Shown here in pieces: positions 27,442 to 36,648 of a stretch of 64,000 nt of DNA. The position numbers and the translations under genes are program-made. The notes under the pieces are model-generated. The model did not search any database. It was not told where the DNA came from and saw only the letters and a program-made list of their open reading frames with translations. Location: assembly GCF_030063195.1 (NCBI RefSeq), contig NZ_JASISS010000015.1, positions 19,313-83,312 on the forward strand, written 5' to 3'. Every line of letters starts with the position of its first letter. Within the stretch, counting starts at the first letter, position 1. Source of the stretch: Cryobacterium sp. PH31-AA6. Its GTDB lineage: Bacteria > Actinomycetota > Actinomycetes > Actinomycetales > Microbacteriaceae.

Positions 27442-30381
27442 TCAGTCCAGCTGAGGATTGTGAAAGAGCAACTGTTCCGGAAGGCTCGTGGCGAAGTAGT
27501 CGGTGACGCCGTCCGGTCGCACCGCGGCCGGCGGGACCGCGACCGGTCGGCCCTCACCGAGGTTCGCAGGCACGTCAACAATCGGCAACCCCACCGCGGT
27601 GCGGGCGCGGTCCCAGGCACCAAGAACAAGGCCTTCGCCACCCTCCCAGGGCTGGAAGGCCCTCGATTCCAGCAGTACCACCGCTTCGGAGCCGCGCCCG
27701 TCGTCCACGAGCAGTTCGGTGTACGCCACCGTCAGGTCGTCACGCAAAAGCGTAACCCCGATCGACTGTTCGAGCCGCTCGAGCCTCGCTCCCGATGAAT
27801 GACCGAGGCGCAGGGCGAGCTGATCGAGTTCATAGAGGAGTCGGGCGTCATCCGGTGCGAGGGCAAGCGCCTTCTGGTAATACAGCCAGGACTGCTCCTC
27901 GTCGCCCAGCACGTTGGACGCAGCAAGTCCGGCGTTGCGAAACAGAACCGCATCCTGCAGCCCGGCCGAGATGGCCCGCGACCATAGGGCCGCTGCCTCG
28001 TCGCGTCGGCCGTTGTCGTAGAGCAGCATGCCGAGCAGATGAGCCGCCACGGCATCGTCCGGCTCGGCGAGGAGTGCGGCTACCAGAGCGTCGTGCGCGT
28101 CGAGGCCGGCTGGGAAGACCCACCGCCGGTCGGCCGCACGGGCATCTTCCCGAGCCTGCCGGGCCTCATCGGTGCGACCAAGCAAGTCGAGTAACGCCGC
28201 ACTCAGGTAGTGAGCCACGGGACGAACGGCGCTCGCCCCGCTTACCTCGCTCGCCCCCGCGGCCTCCAGCACGACGAGTGCAGCTTCGGTCGATCCCATC
28301 TCCCGCAGGTCGACAGCGAGATCCACCAGAAGACCGCCATCCGACGGCAGAGACCCGTCGGACAGAAAACGGATGAGCACGTCGAGCGGGTCGATCGCCA
28401 GCGCTTTGGAGAGCGCGGCGGCTGCCTGGTCGTGGTTGTTGAGTCTGCGCAGGAGCACGATGCGCAGCGCTCGGCGGCGGGAGTCTTCGCCGACGATCGC
28501 ATCGAGGGCGACGACATCAGCGAGGGCGGCCGCAGGGAGCCCGGCTGCGGCGGACAGGCGAGCCATCGCGAAGCCTGCGGCTGCTGCCCAGGCGCCGTCC
28601 CACGACGCCTTGGCGAATGCCTGCATAGCTTCGCGTCGGGATCCCAACCGCTGCAGGATCAGCCCCAGCAGGTAGAACGATTCGGCATCGCGAGGGTTGG
28701 AATTGCGTAGCGTCTGCCGTTTCAGTGCGGTTCGGGCGTAGCTCAAGGCCTGGTCGTAGCTACCCGCGCGGTAGGCGTGATCGGCAAGTGCCAGGTTCAC
28801 GCGCGACTCCTCGGGGTCGCGACGCAGCGCCTCCTCCCAATAGGGCAGTGGCGATCGGGTCGGGTGCCGATTCTGCGAGAGGTGCACACCGGTCAGGTAC
28901 AACTCGTCTATGGAGGCCGTCGCTGTCGGAAGTGCTGGCTCGAGCGCCACATCCGGCTCGCCTTCGTCGACCACGCCCTCTTGCCACGTGAGGATCTCGT
29001 CGCCGTCTCCATCGCGTAACTCAATGATGACGTCGGCCGGGGCCATGTTCTCGGGCAGCTCGGCCGCAATATGGTGCGTCGTTCCTGGTACCAGGGTGGT
29101 GACGCGCTCAGCGAGCAGCACACCCGACGCCGTCGCAATCCGCAGTGTGCCGGAACGGACGGCGCGGGTAACCGCGAAACTGGCCGAGATCCGGTCCTTC
29201 TCGATATCGACGTGCACAGCCGCGTCCACATTCGCCTGGTGCGCCACGCCGATGGCCGGCAGCGGGTACCAGAACTGGGAGAAGGTCTTCGTCTCTCCGG
29301 GCAACAGCCAGGAGAAGTCCGGCTGGTTGTCCGTAAACACTCCCGCCATCAGCTCGATGTAGGGGCCGTCGGCGTCTGTGAGCAGGTCGTCCCAGGCGTG
29401 CCCGAACGGCGCGTCGCCCCAGGTCCACTGCTTCTTGCCGGGCGAGACGCGTCGGTCGGCCCAGTGCACGAAACCGGCCTCCTTCGCATGGTCGTACCCG
29501 CCGAAAAAGCCTTCCTGCGAATCCACGATCATGTATGAGGTGGGCACCGGGATGTTGCGGTAGAAGTCGATCCGGTCAGCACCGGGTCGCTCCGCAGCCA
29601 ACGCGGGGTAGTCGACCCCGTAGTATTTCCGGTCGGCCGCCGGAAAAGCCGTGATGGCCCGGCGGGCATGATCGGCGACGTAACGGACATCCTGAGGGAA
29701 GAAGGACTGGTAGTCCTCGTGCACCAGCGCGGCCACATTCGCCCACCACAGGAACGTCTGACGCTCATCGGTGCGGTTGTTCAACCGTACGACGAGCTCG
29801 ACCACGGACCGGTCGGGGTGCAGCCTCACTCCGTGCATGCCCTTCATCCGGGCGAAGGGGTCGTGGTCGCTACACCAGACGGTGACGCTTCCGTCCGCCC
29901 CCTCCTCGATGAATGTTTCGACCGGCAAGAACGTTGCCGGCCGGTGATGTTGAGGCCAGTTGAACTCCACACCGCCGCTCATCCAGGGCCCGGCGAGGCC
30001 CACGAGAGCCGGTTTTATCACATTGTTGCGGTAGAAGAAGTCGTAGTCGTTTGTCTTGTCGTAGCCGATATGGATGCGTCCGCCGAGCTCTGGAAGGACC
30101 ACAATGCGCAGGTAGCGGTTCTCAAGGTGCACCGCCTGCCACTCGCGCGGCTCCGGGGCGGACGCGATCCGTTCCGTGAAGGGCATGGGGTACACGCGGC
30201 CGCTCGACCCCTGGTAGACCCGACGGTCGAGGTACATCGGATACTCACTGGCGTTCTCGGGGGCATAGGTCGAGATGACCAGTGGTTCACTCCACGCGAC
30301 GGCACCACCGGCGTCGATTCGAGCTTGAAGGACTGCGGGGGCGTCAGCGAGGGTGATGGACGCATCGATCGTTGTAGGCAT
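27442..30381 (-). CDS. DUF5107-TPR protein of glycan-use operon
   Basis: A 979-residue protein. The first part (residues 40-400) matches DUF5107: VYPMPFTERI, LENRYLRIVVLPELGGRIHI, GGVEFNWPQHHRP and FGHAWDDLLTDADGPYIELM, a fold related to aldose epimerase and glycoside-binding sandwiches. The second part (about 520-900) holds TPR-like helical repeats (ALADHAYRAGSYDQALSYAR, LGLILQRLGSRREAMQAFAK). No signal peptide. Such proteins recur in plant-glycan loci of actinobacteria; catalytic action is unproven. Being first in the galM-lacZ-araC operon suggests handling of oligosaccharides before LacZ. Confidence 0.8.
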   Translation of the reverse strand: MPTTIDASITLADAPAVLQARIDAGGAVAWSEPLVISTYAPENASEYPMYLDRRVYQGSSGRVYPMPFTERIASAPEPREWQAVHLENRYLRIVVLPELGGRIHIGYDKTNDYDFFYRNNVIKPALVGLAGPWMSGGVEFNWPQHHRPATFLPVETFIEEGADGSVTVWCSDHDPFARMKGMHGVRLHPDRSVVELVVRLNNRTDERQTFLWWANVAALVHEDYQSFFPQDVRYVADHARRAITAFPAADRKYYGVDYPALAAERPGADRIDFYRNIPVPTSYMIVDSQEGFFGGYDHAKEAGFVHWADRRVSPGKKQWTWGDAPFGHAWDDLLTDADGPYIELMAGVFTDNQPDFSWLLPGETKTFSQFWYPLPAIGVAHQANVDAAVHVDIEKDRISASFAVTRAVRSGTLRIATASGVLLAERVTTLVPGTTHHIAAELPENMAPADVIIELRDGDGDEILTWQEGVVDEGEPDVALEPALPTATASIDELYLTGVHLSQNRHPTRSPLPYWEEALRRDPEESRVNLALADHAYRAGSYDQALSYARTALKRQTLRNSNPRDAESFYLLGLILQRLGSRREAMQAFAKASWDGAWAAAAGFAMARLSAAAGLPAAALADVVALDAIVGEDSRRRALRIVLLRRLNNHDQAAAALSKALAIDPLDVLIRFLSDGSLPSDGGLLVDLAVDLREMGSTEAALVVLEAAGASEVSGASAVRPVAHYLSAALLDLLGRTDEARQAREDARAADRRWVFPAGLDAHDALVAALLAEPDDAVAAHLLGMLLYDNGRRDEAAALWSRAISAGLQDAVLFRNAGLAASNVLGDEEQSWLYYQKALALAPDDARLLYELDQLALRLGHSSGARLERLEQSIGVTLLRDDLTVAYTELLVDDGRGSEAVVLLESRAFQPWEGGEGLVLGAWDRARTAVGLPIVDVPANLGEGRPVAVPPAAVRPDGVTDYFATSLPEQLLFHNPQLD

Positions 30382-30659
30382 ATCGCCAGACTAGAAAACC
30401 ACTCCCTCCCACGGGAATAGCAGAAGAGCGGAAGTAATCTGGACATTTCTCTGATTTCGAAGATGCCCATGCGCGGTCTTGTCAGGGGAGTCGCCTGCAG
30501 CGATTCTCTCGGAGGTTGCCAGGTTGGTGACAGTTGGATTGTCCATAGTTGCGAGCTGGAACGTGCATTCACCCGTGACCTCATCGGTTACTAGCGTTGG
30601 GAAGTACTCAGGGTTGAGTGCGGAGGCGCCCTCAACTACTCACTGTCAAGAGGACACCA
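30382..30659. promoter_or_regulatory. divergent control region between two glycan loci
   Basis: This 278-base region separates the minus-strand DUF5107 operon from the plus-strand secreted GH2 gene and must hold both promoters. A 6-base inverted repeat, GTTGAG-N12-CTCAAC (30613-30636), lies just before the GH2 start, and AAGAGGA at 30649-30655 is its ribosome site. AraC-type sites are usually direct repeats; none is obvious by eye. Confidence 0.4.
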
Positions 30660-32702
30660 ATGACCAACCTGAAACAGCCATGCACACGCCGACAAGGGCT
30701 GGGAACGCTCACTCTCAGCGCAACCATGGCCCTAGTCATCAGCGGTTCCGCTCTCATCGCCGGCCCTGCCGCTGCCCAACCAGCGACAGGACCCGCTCAA
30801 GGGGCCGCGGAACCAGCGGGAACGGCAATCGAACTGATTGATGGCACCAATGTCGTCAAGCAGTACGAGAGGGTTGTCCCGTCCTTCGACGGATGGGATC
30901 ACCGGCAGCCCACCCGGGACTATAAGTCGCTTGACGGAAAGTGGAGATTCAAGTTCGACCCCGAAGATCGCGGTCTGAGCGAGGAGTGGTTCGACCCAAA
31001 ACTTGATGAGAAGGCGTGGGATGAGGAGCAGGTTCCAGCGGCATGGGACCTCTACGACACCCCGGAGTTTGCGTCATACGACGGTGCCAGCTTCGGGCAA
31101 GGAACGGCTTTCGCCGACGGATACGCATGGTATCGAACGGACCTTTCTGCTCCCGCATCCTGGGCCGAGCAGGACATAAGACTGAATTTTCTCGCAGTCA
31201 ATTACCGCGCCGACGTTTGGGTGAACGGGACCTTTTTGGGAACTCACGAAGGCGGCAATACTCCGTTCTCCATACCGGCAACGGACGCGATTCAAGCGGG
31301 CGAACCCGTCAGTATCGCCGTCCGGGTGTACCGAGGCCCCTCCTATCCGGACTACGCGACCGGGGAAAACCCAGTGACGGATGACTCCGCGATCCCCTAC
31401 AAACCGGTCGATTATTGGCCGTACGCGGGCATCACCCGTTCTGTGTGGCTCGAAGTAACCCCAGAGGTGACCATCAGCCGGCTCCTCGTTGCCGCAGACG
31501 GTGCCACCTTCGACGGGCGGGTAGTGATCGAGAACATGACCGATGATCGCGTAACTGGCCAGGTGACCGTCGATCCAGGCAAGGTGACGGGGATGAAACC
31601 AGTGGCCGACCGGTACTCGATCGAAGCCGGCGGGACCGCCGTGGTATCCGTTTCAGGGCCAACTCCAGACGCCCCCCTCTGGTCTCCCGAGACCCCGACG
31701 ATGCTCGAAGCGACAGCGCGGCTTATTCCTGATGAGCGAGGCGGGAAGAAGGACCAGCTCACAGCCAAGTACGGGGCGCGCGACCTTCAGGTCGATGGCT
31801 CAGCGATCAATATCAATGGCGAGCAGCAGTTCTTCAAAGGACTCAATTGGCATGAGGAGAATGCTCAGCGAGGACGCGCGATGACTGTGAAAGACCTCGA
31901 TCGCGAATTGAGCTCCGCACAAGGGGCCGGTGCGAACTTCCTCAGGAACTCCGTCTACAACCGCCATCCGTACGTGTACGAGTGGGCGGACAAAGAGGGC
32001 ATGCTCATCATGGATGACCTGGACAATATGTGGCTCAACACGCCACAGATTCGCCATCAGACCGAGCAGTACGGGCTCTCCAGGGCGCTTGCCTCGATGA
32101 TGGCGTGGAACCAGCACAACAACCCTTCTGTCGTTCTCTGGGGCTTGCAGAATGAATCCGAGATTGACTCTGGGGGTACGTACTACCGGGCCTGGATTCA
32201 GGACATGAAAGACGCCGTCAAAGCCGTCGACATCACTCAGCGACCAGTGACCTGGGCGTCATCCACCTCGAACGATCCAGCCTTCGATATTGCTGATGTG
32301 ATTGGGTTCAACGAGTACTTCGGCTACTTCTACGGAGCGAGCAGCGATCTGGGCCCAACCATCGACGACGTCCATCAGCGGTTCCCGGACAAACCGATCC
32401 TGATCACCGAAAATGGGACATGGTCCCTACCCGGCAACCACGGCTCGCCCGAGGTTCAGGGAACGGAAGAATGGCAGGCTGCGTACTTTCAGGAGCATTG
32501 GGACCAAGTAGTGGATCGTTCGGACTATGTCGCCGGTTACGCACATTGGGTCCTGAAGGATTACAAGGAGCGAGCAGGATATAACCAGTCCTACAACGGT
32601 ATTTCGGTTCTCGGTCTTCTGTCTTTTGATGGGACGAGGAAGCTGGTTTACGAAACATTCAAGAATGCGTCACTGCCTCAAATCGCACCGACCGCACGCT
32701 GA
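30660..32702 (+). CDS. secreted GH2 glycosidase (beta-galactosidase/glucuronidase type)
   Basis: A 680-residue GH2 enzyme with a signal peptide ending in SALIAGPAAAQ (about residue 40). Sandwich domain: RADVWVNGTFLGTHEGGN. The barrel contains LNWHEENAQRGRAM, the acid/base in WGLQNESEI (about 495) and the nucleophile in LITENGTWS (about 581). It is shorter than LacZ and resembles beta-glucuronidase-like or exo-acting GH2 enzymes, so its substrate is probably an extracellular plant or algal glycan. The ATG at 30660 follows AAGAGGA. It faces the LacZ operon and precedes an ABC importer locus, now separated by an IS982 remnant. Confidence 0.88.
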   Translation: MTNLKQPCTRRQGLGTLTLSATMALVISGSALIAGPAAAQPATGPAQGAAEPAGTAIELIDGTNVVKQYERVVPSFDGWDHRQPTRDYKSLDGKWRFKFDPEDRGLSEEWFDPKLDEKAWDEEQVPAAWDLYDTPEFASYDGASFGQGTAFADGYAWYRTDLSAPASWAEQDIRLNFLAVNYRADVWVNGTFLGTHEGGNTPFSIPATDAIQAGEPVSIAVRVYRGPSYPDYATGENPVTDDSAIPYKPVDYWPYAGITRSVWLEVTPEVTISRLLVAADGATFDGRVVIENMTDDRVTGQVTVDPGKVTGMKPVADRYSIEAGGTAVVSVSGPTPDAPLWSPETPTMLEATARLIPDERGGKKDQLTAKYGARDLQVDGSAININGEQQFFKGLNWHEENAQRGRAMTVKDLDRELSSAQGAGANFLRNSVYNRHPYVYEWADKEGMLIMDDLDNMWLNTPQIRHQTEQYGLSRALASMMAWNQHNNPSVVLWGLQNESEIDSGGTYYRAWIQDMKDAVKAVDITQRPVTWASSTSNDPAFDIADVIGFNEYFGYFYGASSDLGPTIDDVHQRFPDKPILITENGTWSLPGNHGSPEVQGTEEWQAAYFQEHWDQVVDRSDYVAGYAHWVLKDYKERAGYNQSYNGISVLGLLSFDGTRKLVYETFKNASLPQIAPTAR

Positions 32703-32768
32703 GCCGAGCATACGAAGCGTGGCCGGCCTCACGGAGTATTTGGAGACCTCGCGCCGCGCTTCGGCGGA

Positions 32769-33008
32769 TCACGTTCCGGGATTGGTCGGGAACATAGACC
32801 GGAGGTGCGTGTTCGCGTAGCGGATCCATCTCCGGTCCAAGGCGATACCGAGCAAGTGTTGGGCGATGACAAGGCAGAGCAACTCAATGTCGGTCAGGGA
32901 CGGCGGCCACCAGGGACGGCCCCGCCTGGTAAACCCCAGCTCGGGGATAGTCCGATCGTCTAGATGGACGCACGGTGTGTTCAGGACGGTGTTTAGATCT
33001 GGCTTCAC
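32769..33008 (-). pseudogene. truncated IS982-family transposase (N-terminus only)
   Basis: Seventy-nine codons on the minus strand read MKPDLNTVLNTPCVHLDDRT, then PPSLTDIELLCLVIAQHLLG and RWIRYANTHLRSMFP, the N-terminus of IS982-type transposases. The frame then stops; the DDE catalytic part is missing and nothing downstream (32703-32768) continues it. It is a remnant lying between the secreted GH2 and the ABC importer. The stretch 33009-33359 to its right has no gene; an imperfect inverted repeat (CCGTTAGAG / CTCTAAACGG, about 33082-33123) and the promoter of the importer lie there. Confidence 0.7.
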
Positions 33009-33359
33009 AAACAGGGCTTAACACCCTCCGCCTTCGATGAACAGCGTCCACGCGGGGCAAGTCAGATCCGACTAACCAGGTGCCGTTAGAGTCGATCGAT
33101 TGGGACTCAATCCTCTAAACGGGGCTTCGGTCAGTATGTGACCACAATGCCCACTAACGATGGCGGGTCCATTGTTTTGTCCAGATTCTCCATCGGAAGA
33201 CTGCTGCTAGTCGGCCTTCGTCGCTCCTACTCTGGTAACACACCCGATTCCGAAGCCGCTGGATTCCCTTGCTCTCTTTGGTCGGCGGGACGCACTCACA
33301 TTCATTCGACAACTGATCAAATACTGGTCTGTGTCAACCATCTCGATGAGGAGTAAACA

Positions 33360-34682
33360 ATGAGGTTACGGCAAGCAGCAATCGTTTCGGTGGTGGTAGC
33401 CGCGGTCCTCGGCACGGCCGCCTGCAGCGGCGGTTCGCCCGAATCTACGGATTCCGCAGGCGGCGGCGTCACAGAACTTACGTTCTGGTCCTGGGTACCC
33501 GGAGTCGACAAAGCAGTCGACCTCTGGAATTCAGAAAACCCCGACATCCAAGTCAATCTGGAGGCGACCCCTGCCGGTAGTTCTGGTACGTACGCCAAGA
33601 TCTACGCCGCACTGAAGTCCGGAAACGGCGCGCCGGACCTGTCCCAGGTTGAATACCAGGAGCTGCCCGGGTTCATTCTCGAGAACGGCTTGGTTGACCT
33701 CGGACCGCTCGGGATGGACGACGTGAAGGACACGTTCTCCGACTGGCAGATCTCCCAGTCGACCTTCAACGACACAATCTACGCCGTACCTCAAGCGTCA
33801 GGACCGATGGGGCTCTACTACCGTGCAGACATCTTCGACTCACTAGGCATCGCCACGCCGACCACCTGGGACGAGTACGCGGCCGCGGCCCAGACGATTC
33901 ACGATGCGAACCCCTCGCAATACATCAACACCTTCCCGCCGCAGAACTCCGCATGGTTCGCGGCACTTGCGTGGCAGGCCGGCGCGAACTGGTTCGGCCT
34001 GGATGGCGACACCTGGACCGTCGACATCGACTCGGCTGAGACGCTGAAAGTCGCCGAGTACTGGGACGGCCTGAGGGAAGCCGGCCTGATCGCTACGATC
34101 CCCGACTTCGCCAATGAGTGGTACAGCGAGCTACAGAACGGGAACATCGTGGCCTGGCCGTCCGCCCAGTGGGGCGGCGAGATCATCGCCGGAAACGCTC
34201 CGGACACGGCAGGGAACTGGCGCGTTGCGCCGATGCCACAGTGGGACGCGACCGGCGACTTCGCCAGCGCAAACTGGGGTGGCTCGACAACTGCCGTGTT
34301 AAACGGGACGCCCAACGCCGAAGCCGCCGCGGAGTTCGCCATCTGGTTGAACAGCGATCCGGAGAGCATCAATCTTCTCGTCGAGGGTGGCTACGGTTGG
34401 CCGGCCGCAAAGGACGCGTTGGCCAGCACCGCGCTCAATCAGCCCGACGACTTCCTCGGCGGGCAGAACGCCAACCAAGAGGTATTCGCCGAATCCGACG
34501 CCGCGGTTGACGTCGATTGGGGCTGGATCCCCACGACGGCCGCGACCTACACCGTCCTCAACGACGGTTTCTCGGCCGCCATCGCCGGCAACGGCACATT
34601 CGTGGATGCCGTGAAGGCCGCGCAGAGTGCCACCATCAAAGCCCTTGAAGACAAGGGCCTCAAGGCTAGAGCTGGGCAGTAG
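33360..34682 (+). CDS. sugar ABC transporter substrate-binding lipoprotein
   Basis: A 440-residue family 1 solute-binding protein. A lipoprotein signal ends in VLGTAACSGG (lipobox LGTAAC, Cys at about 22). The mature part begins TELTFWSWVPGVDKAVDLW and contains NPDIQVNLEATPAG, PDLSQVEYQELPGF and the C-terminal AAKAAQSATIKALEDKG-like helix. It follows GAGGAG closely and heads an operon with two permeases and a cellulase-like gene. Several Trp/Tyr residues suggest binding of an oligosaccharide. No ATPase gene is linked, so a shared MsiK-type ATPase encoded elsewhere is expected. Confidence 0.93.
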   Translation: MRLRQAAIVSVVVAAVLGTAACSGGSPESTDSAGGGVTELTFWSWVPGVDKAVDLWNSENPDIQVNLEATPAGSSGTYAKIYAALKSGNGAPDLSQVEYQELPGFILENGLVDLGPLGMDDVKDTFSDWQISQSTFNDTIYAVPQASGPMGLYYRADIFDSLGIATPTTWDEYAAAAQTIHDANPSQYINTFPPQNSAWFAALAWQAGANWFGLDGDTWTVDIDSAETLKVAEYWDGLREAGLIATIPDFANEWYSELQNGNIVAWPSAQWGGEIIAGNAPDTAGNWRVAPMPQWDATGDFASANWGGSTTAVLNGTPNAEAAAEFAIWLNSDPESINLLVEGGYGWPAAKDALASTALNQPDDFLGGQNANQEVFAESDAAVDVDWGWIPTTAATYTVLNDGFSAAIAGNGTFVDAVKAAQSATIKALEDKGLKARAGQ

Positions 34683-34751
34683 GCGTTCAGGAGGGGCTGG
34701 GACAGAGCCGGCCCCTCCACCCCAGATTCGACATCGAACGAAAGCGTCACC

Positions 34752-35648
34752 ATGACATCCACACGTACAAGAACGCGCCTCGCCGTGTTCGGCTTCCTGG
34801 GGCCGTTCCTCGCGCTCTTCCTAGCCACCATCGTCTTTCCGCTCGGCTACGCCCTCTTCCAGAGCGTGACAGCGACGGCACGATCCGGAGCGTTCGGCGA
34901 GGGAGGCGGCACCACGGTCTTTGTGGGCCTGCGGAACTACGCTGCTGCGCTGAGCGACCCCGGCTTCGTCAGCAGTCTGGGCCGGGTGCTTCTCTTCGCC
35001 GTGGTCCAGGTGCCGCTCATGATCGTCCTAGCTACGGCGCTCGCGCTGATGCTGGATGCGGCATCGGCGCGCGGAGTGAAGCTCTTCCGCTCTGCCTACT
35101 TCCTGCCGTACGGGGTACCCGGCGTGATCGCATCGCTGCTCTGGGGCTTTCTCTACACGCCCGGGATCAGCCCGGTCATCGATCTGGGCAAGGTCTTCGG
35201 GCTGCAATTGGACTTCCTCGGCGCGGAAACCGTGCTGTGGTCCATCGCCAACATCGTCATCTGGCAGTACGCCGGATACAACATGCTCGTGATCGTCGCC
35301 CAGCTCAAGTCGATCGACCGAGACCTCTTCGAGGCGGCAGCCATCGACGGCGCCAGTTCCTGGCAGGTGATCACGCGAATCAAGCTCCCCCTCATCGCCC
35401 CTGCGATCGTACTGACCACCGTGTTCACCATTATCGGGACTCTGCAACTCTTCGCGGAGCCGCTGGTGCTCAAACCGCTATCGAGCGCTATCACTTCCAG
35501 TTACACCCCGAACATGGCTGCGTACAACCAGGCCTTCACCAACAACAACTACAGCTTGGCCGCCGCCGAATCGGTGCTCCTTGCCTTGGTCGCGTGCGCT
35601 TTCTCCTTCGGATTCCTGAAGCTCATTGGCCGGAGGCAGAACGCATGA
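34752..35648 (+). CDS. sugar ABC permease, MalF type
   Basis: A 298-residue, six-TM permease. The EAA loop reads EAAAIDGASSWQVITRIKLPL, the contact site for the ATPase, and FFGFLGPFLALFLATIVFPL-like hydrophobic sequence begins the first helix. It lies 69 bases after the binding-protein gene and its stop overlaps the next start as ATGA. Typical of the carbohydrate uptake CUT1 family. Confidence 0.92.
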   Translation: MTSTRTRTRLAVFGFLGPFLALFLATIVFPLGYALFQSVTATARSGAFGEGGGTTVFVGLRNYAAALSDPGFVSSLGRVLLFAVVQVPLMIVLATALALMLDAASARGVKLFRSAYFLPYGVPGVIASLLWGFLYTPGISPVIDLGKVFGLQLDFLGAETVLWSIANIVIWQYAGYNMLVIVAQLKSIDRDLFEAAAIDGASSWQVITRIKLPLIAPAIVLTTVFTIIGTLQLFAEPLVLKPLSSAITSSYTPNMAAYNQAFTNNNYSLAAAESVLLALVACAFSFGFLKLIGRRQNA

Positions 35649-36589
35649 CCGAGACATCCACCCCCGACACATCCACCCTCGATTCATCCGCACGAGCCGT
35701 CACGACGGGCACCGCGAAGCCGGCGAAGCCAACCCGCAAGGTTGGCTCCCGGCGCAGCGGACCCGCACGAATCCTGCTGCCGGTCGGGCTCGCGGTCGCT
35801 GCGATCTACTTCCTCTTCCCTGTGTATTGGCTCGTTATCGCCGCCACGAAATCCACGGGGAGCCTGTTCGGCTCGTCGGGGTTCGTGCTCAGCGAGCCCC
35901 AGTTGTTCCAGAACCTCGAAAACGTCCTGACCTACAACGGCGGAATCTACCTGCGCTGGGGCCTCAACAGCATCCTTTATTCCGGAGTTGGCGCGATCGT
36001 CGCCACCATCCTGTCGATGTCGGCCGGATACTGCCTGGCGAAGTTCGTCTTCCGCGGCCGCGAATTCTGGTTCAACGTCATCCTCGCCGGGGTGATGATC
36101 CCCGGCACAGCCCTCGCCCTGCCCTTGTTCCTCATGATGAGCCAGCTGGGTCTCGTCAACACCTACTGGGCGGTGCTTATCCCGTCGATGGTCAGCCCGT
36201 TCGGCGTCTATCTCGGCCGGATCTACGCGACCGCGGCCGTGCCAGACACCCTTCTCGAGGCATCCAGGCTTGACGGCGCGGGTGAGGCACGCATTTTCTT
36301 CACCCTAGTGTTGCGTCTGATGACCCCGGCCGCTGTGACGGTGTTCTTATTCCAGTTCATTGGCATCTGGAACAACTATTTTCTGCCGCTGGTGATGCTC
36401 TCCAACCCCGACCTGTATCCGATTACCCTCGGCCTGGTCAGCTGGCAGAGCGTCTCCGACCGCAACCCCGATCTGTACCAGCTCGCCATCGGCGGAGCCT
36501 TCATGTCGGTCATCCCCATCATGATCGCAATCGTCAGCCTGCAGCGCTTCTGGAAGGCCGGCCTGACCGAAGGCAGCGTCAAAGGCTGA
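35645..36589 (+). CDS. sugar ABC permease, MalG type
   Basis: A 314-residue permease starting at the ATG at 35645 that overlaps the MalF-type stop. A 45-residue Thr/Ser/Lys-rich cytoplasmic N-terminus is followed by six helices; the EAA loop is LLEASRLDGAGEARIFFTLV. The frame is open further upstream inside the MalF-type gene, but that part is a shadow. It pairs with the MalF-type subunit to form the CUT1 importer channel. Confidence 0.92.
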   Translation: MTETSTPDTSTLDSSARAVTTGTAKPAKPTRKVGSRRSGPARILLPVGLAVAAIYFLFPVYWLVIAATKSTGSLFGSSGFVLSEPQLFQNLENVLTYNGGIYLRWGLNSILYSGVGAIVATILSMSAGYCLAKFVFRGREFWFNVILAGVMIPGTALALPLFLMMSQLGLVNTYWAVLIPSMVSPFGVYLGRIYATAAVPDTLLEASRLDGAGEARIFFTLVLRLMTPAAVTVFLFQFIGIWNNYFLPLVMLSNPDLYPITLGLVSWQSVSDRNPDLYQLAIGGAFMSVIPIMIAIVSLQRFWKAGLTEGSVKG

Positions 36590-36648
36590 GGCACCTCTCG
36601 ACCTATCCGCGGCCTGACCGCTCATTCGCACTCACAGAAAGAATTTCT

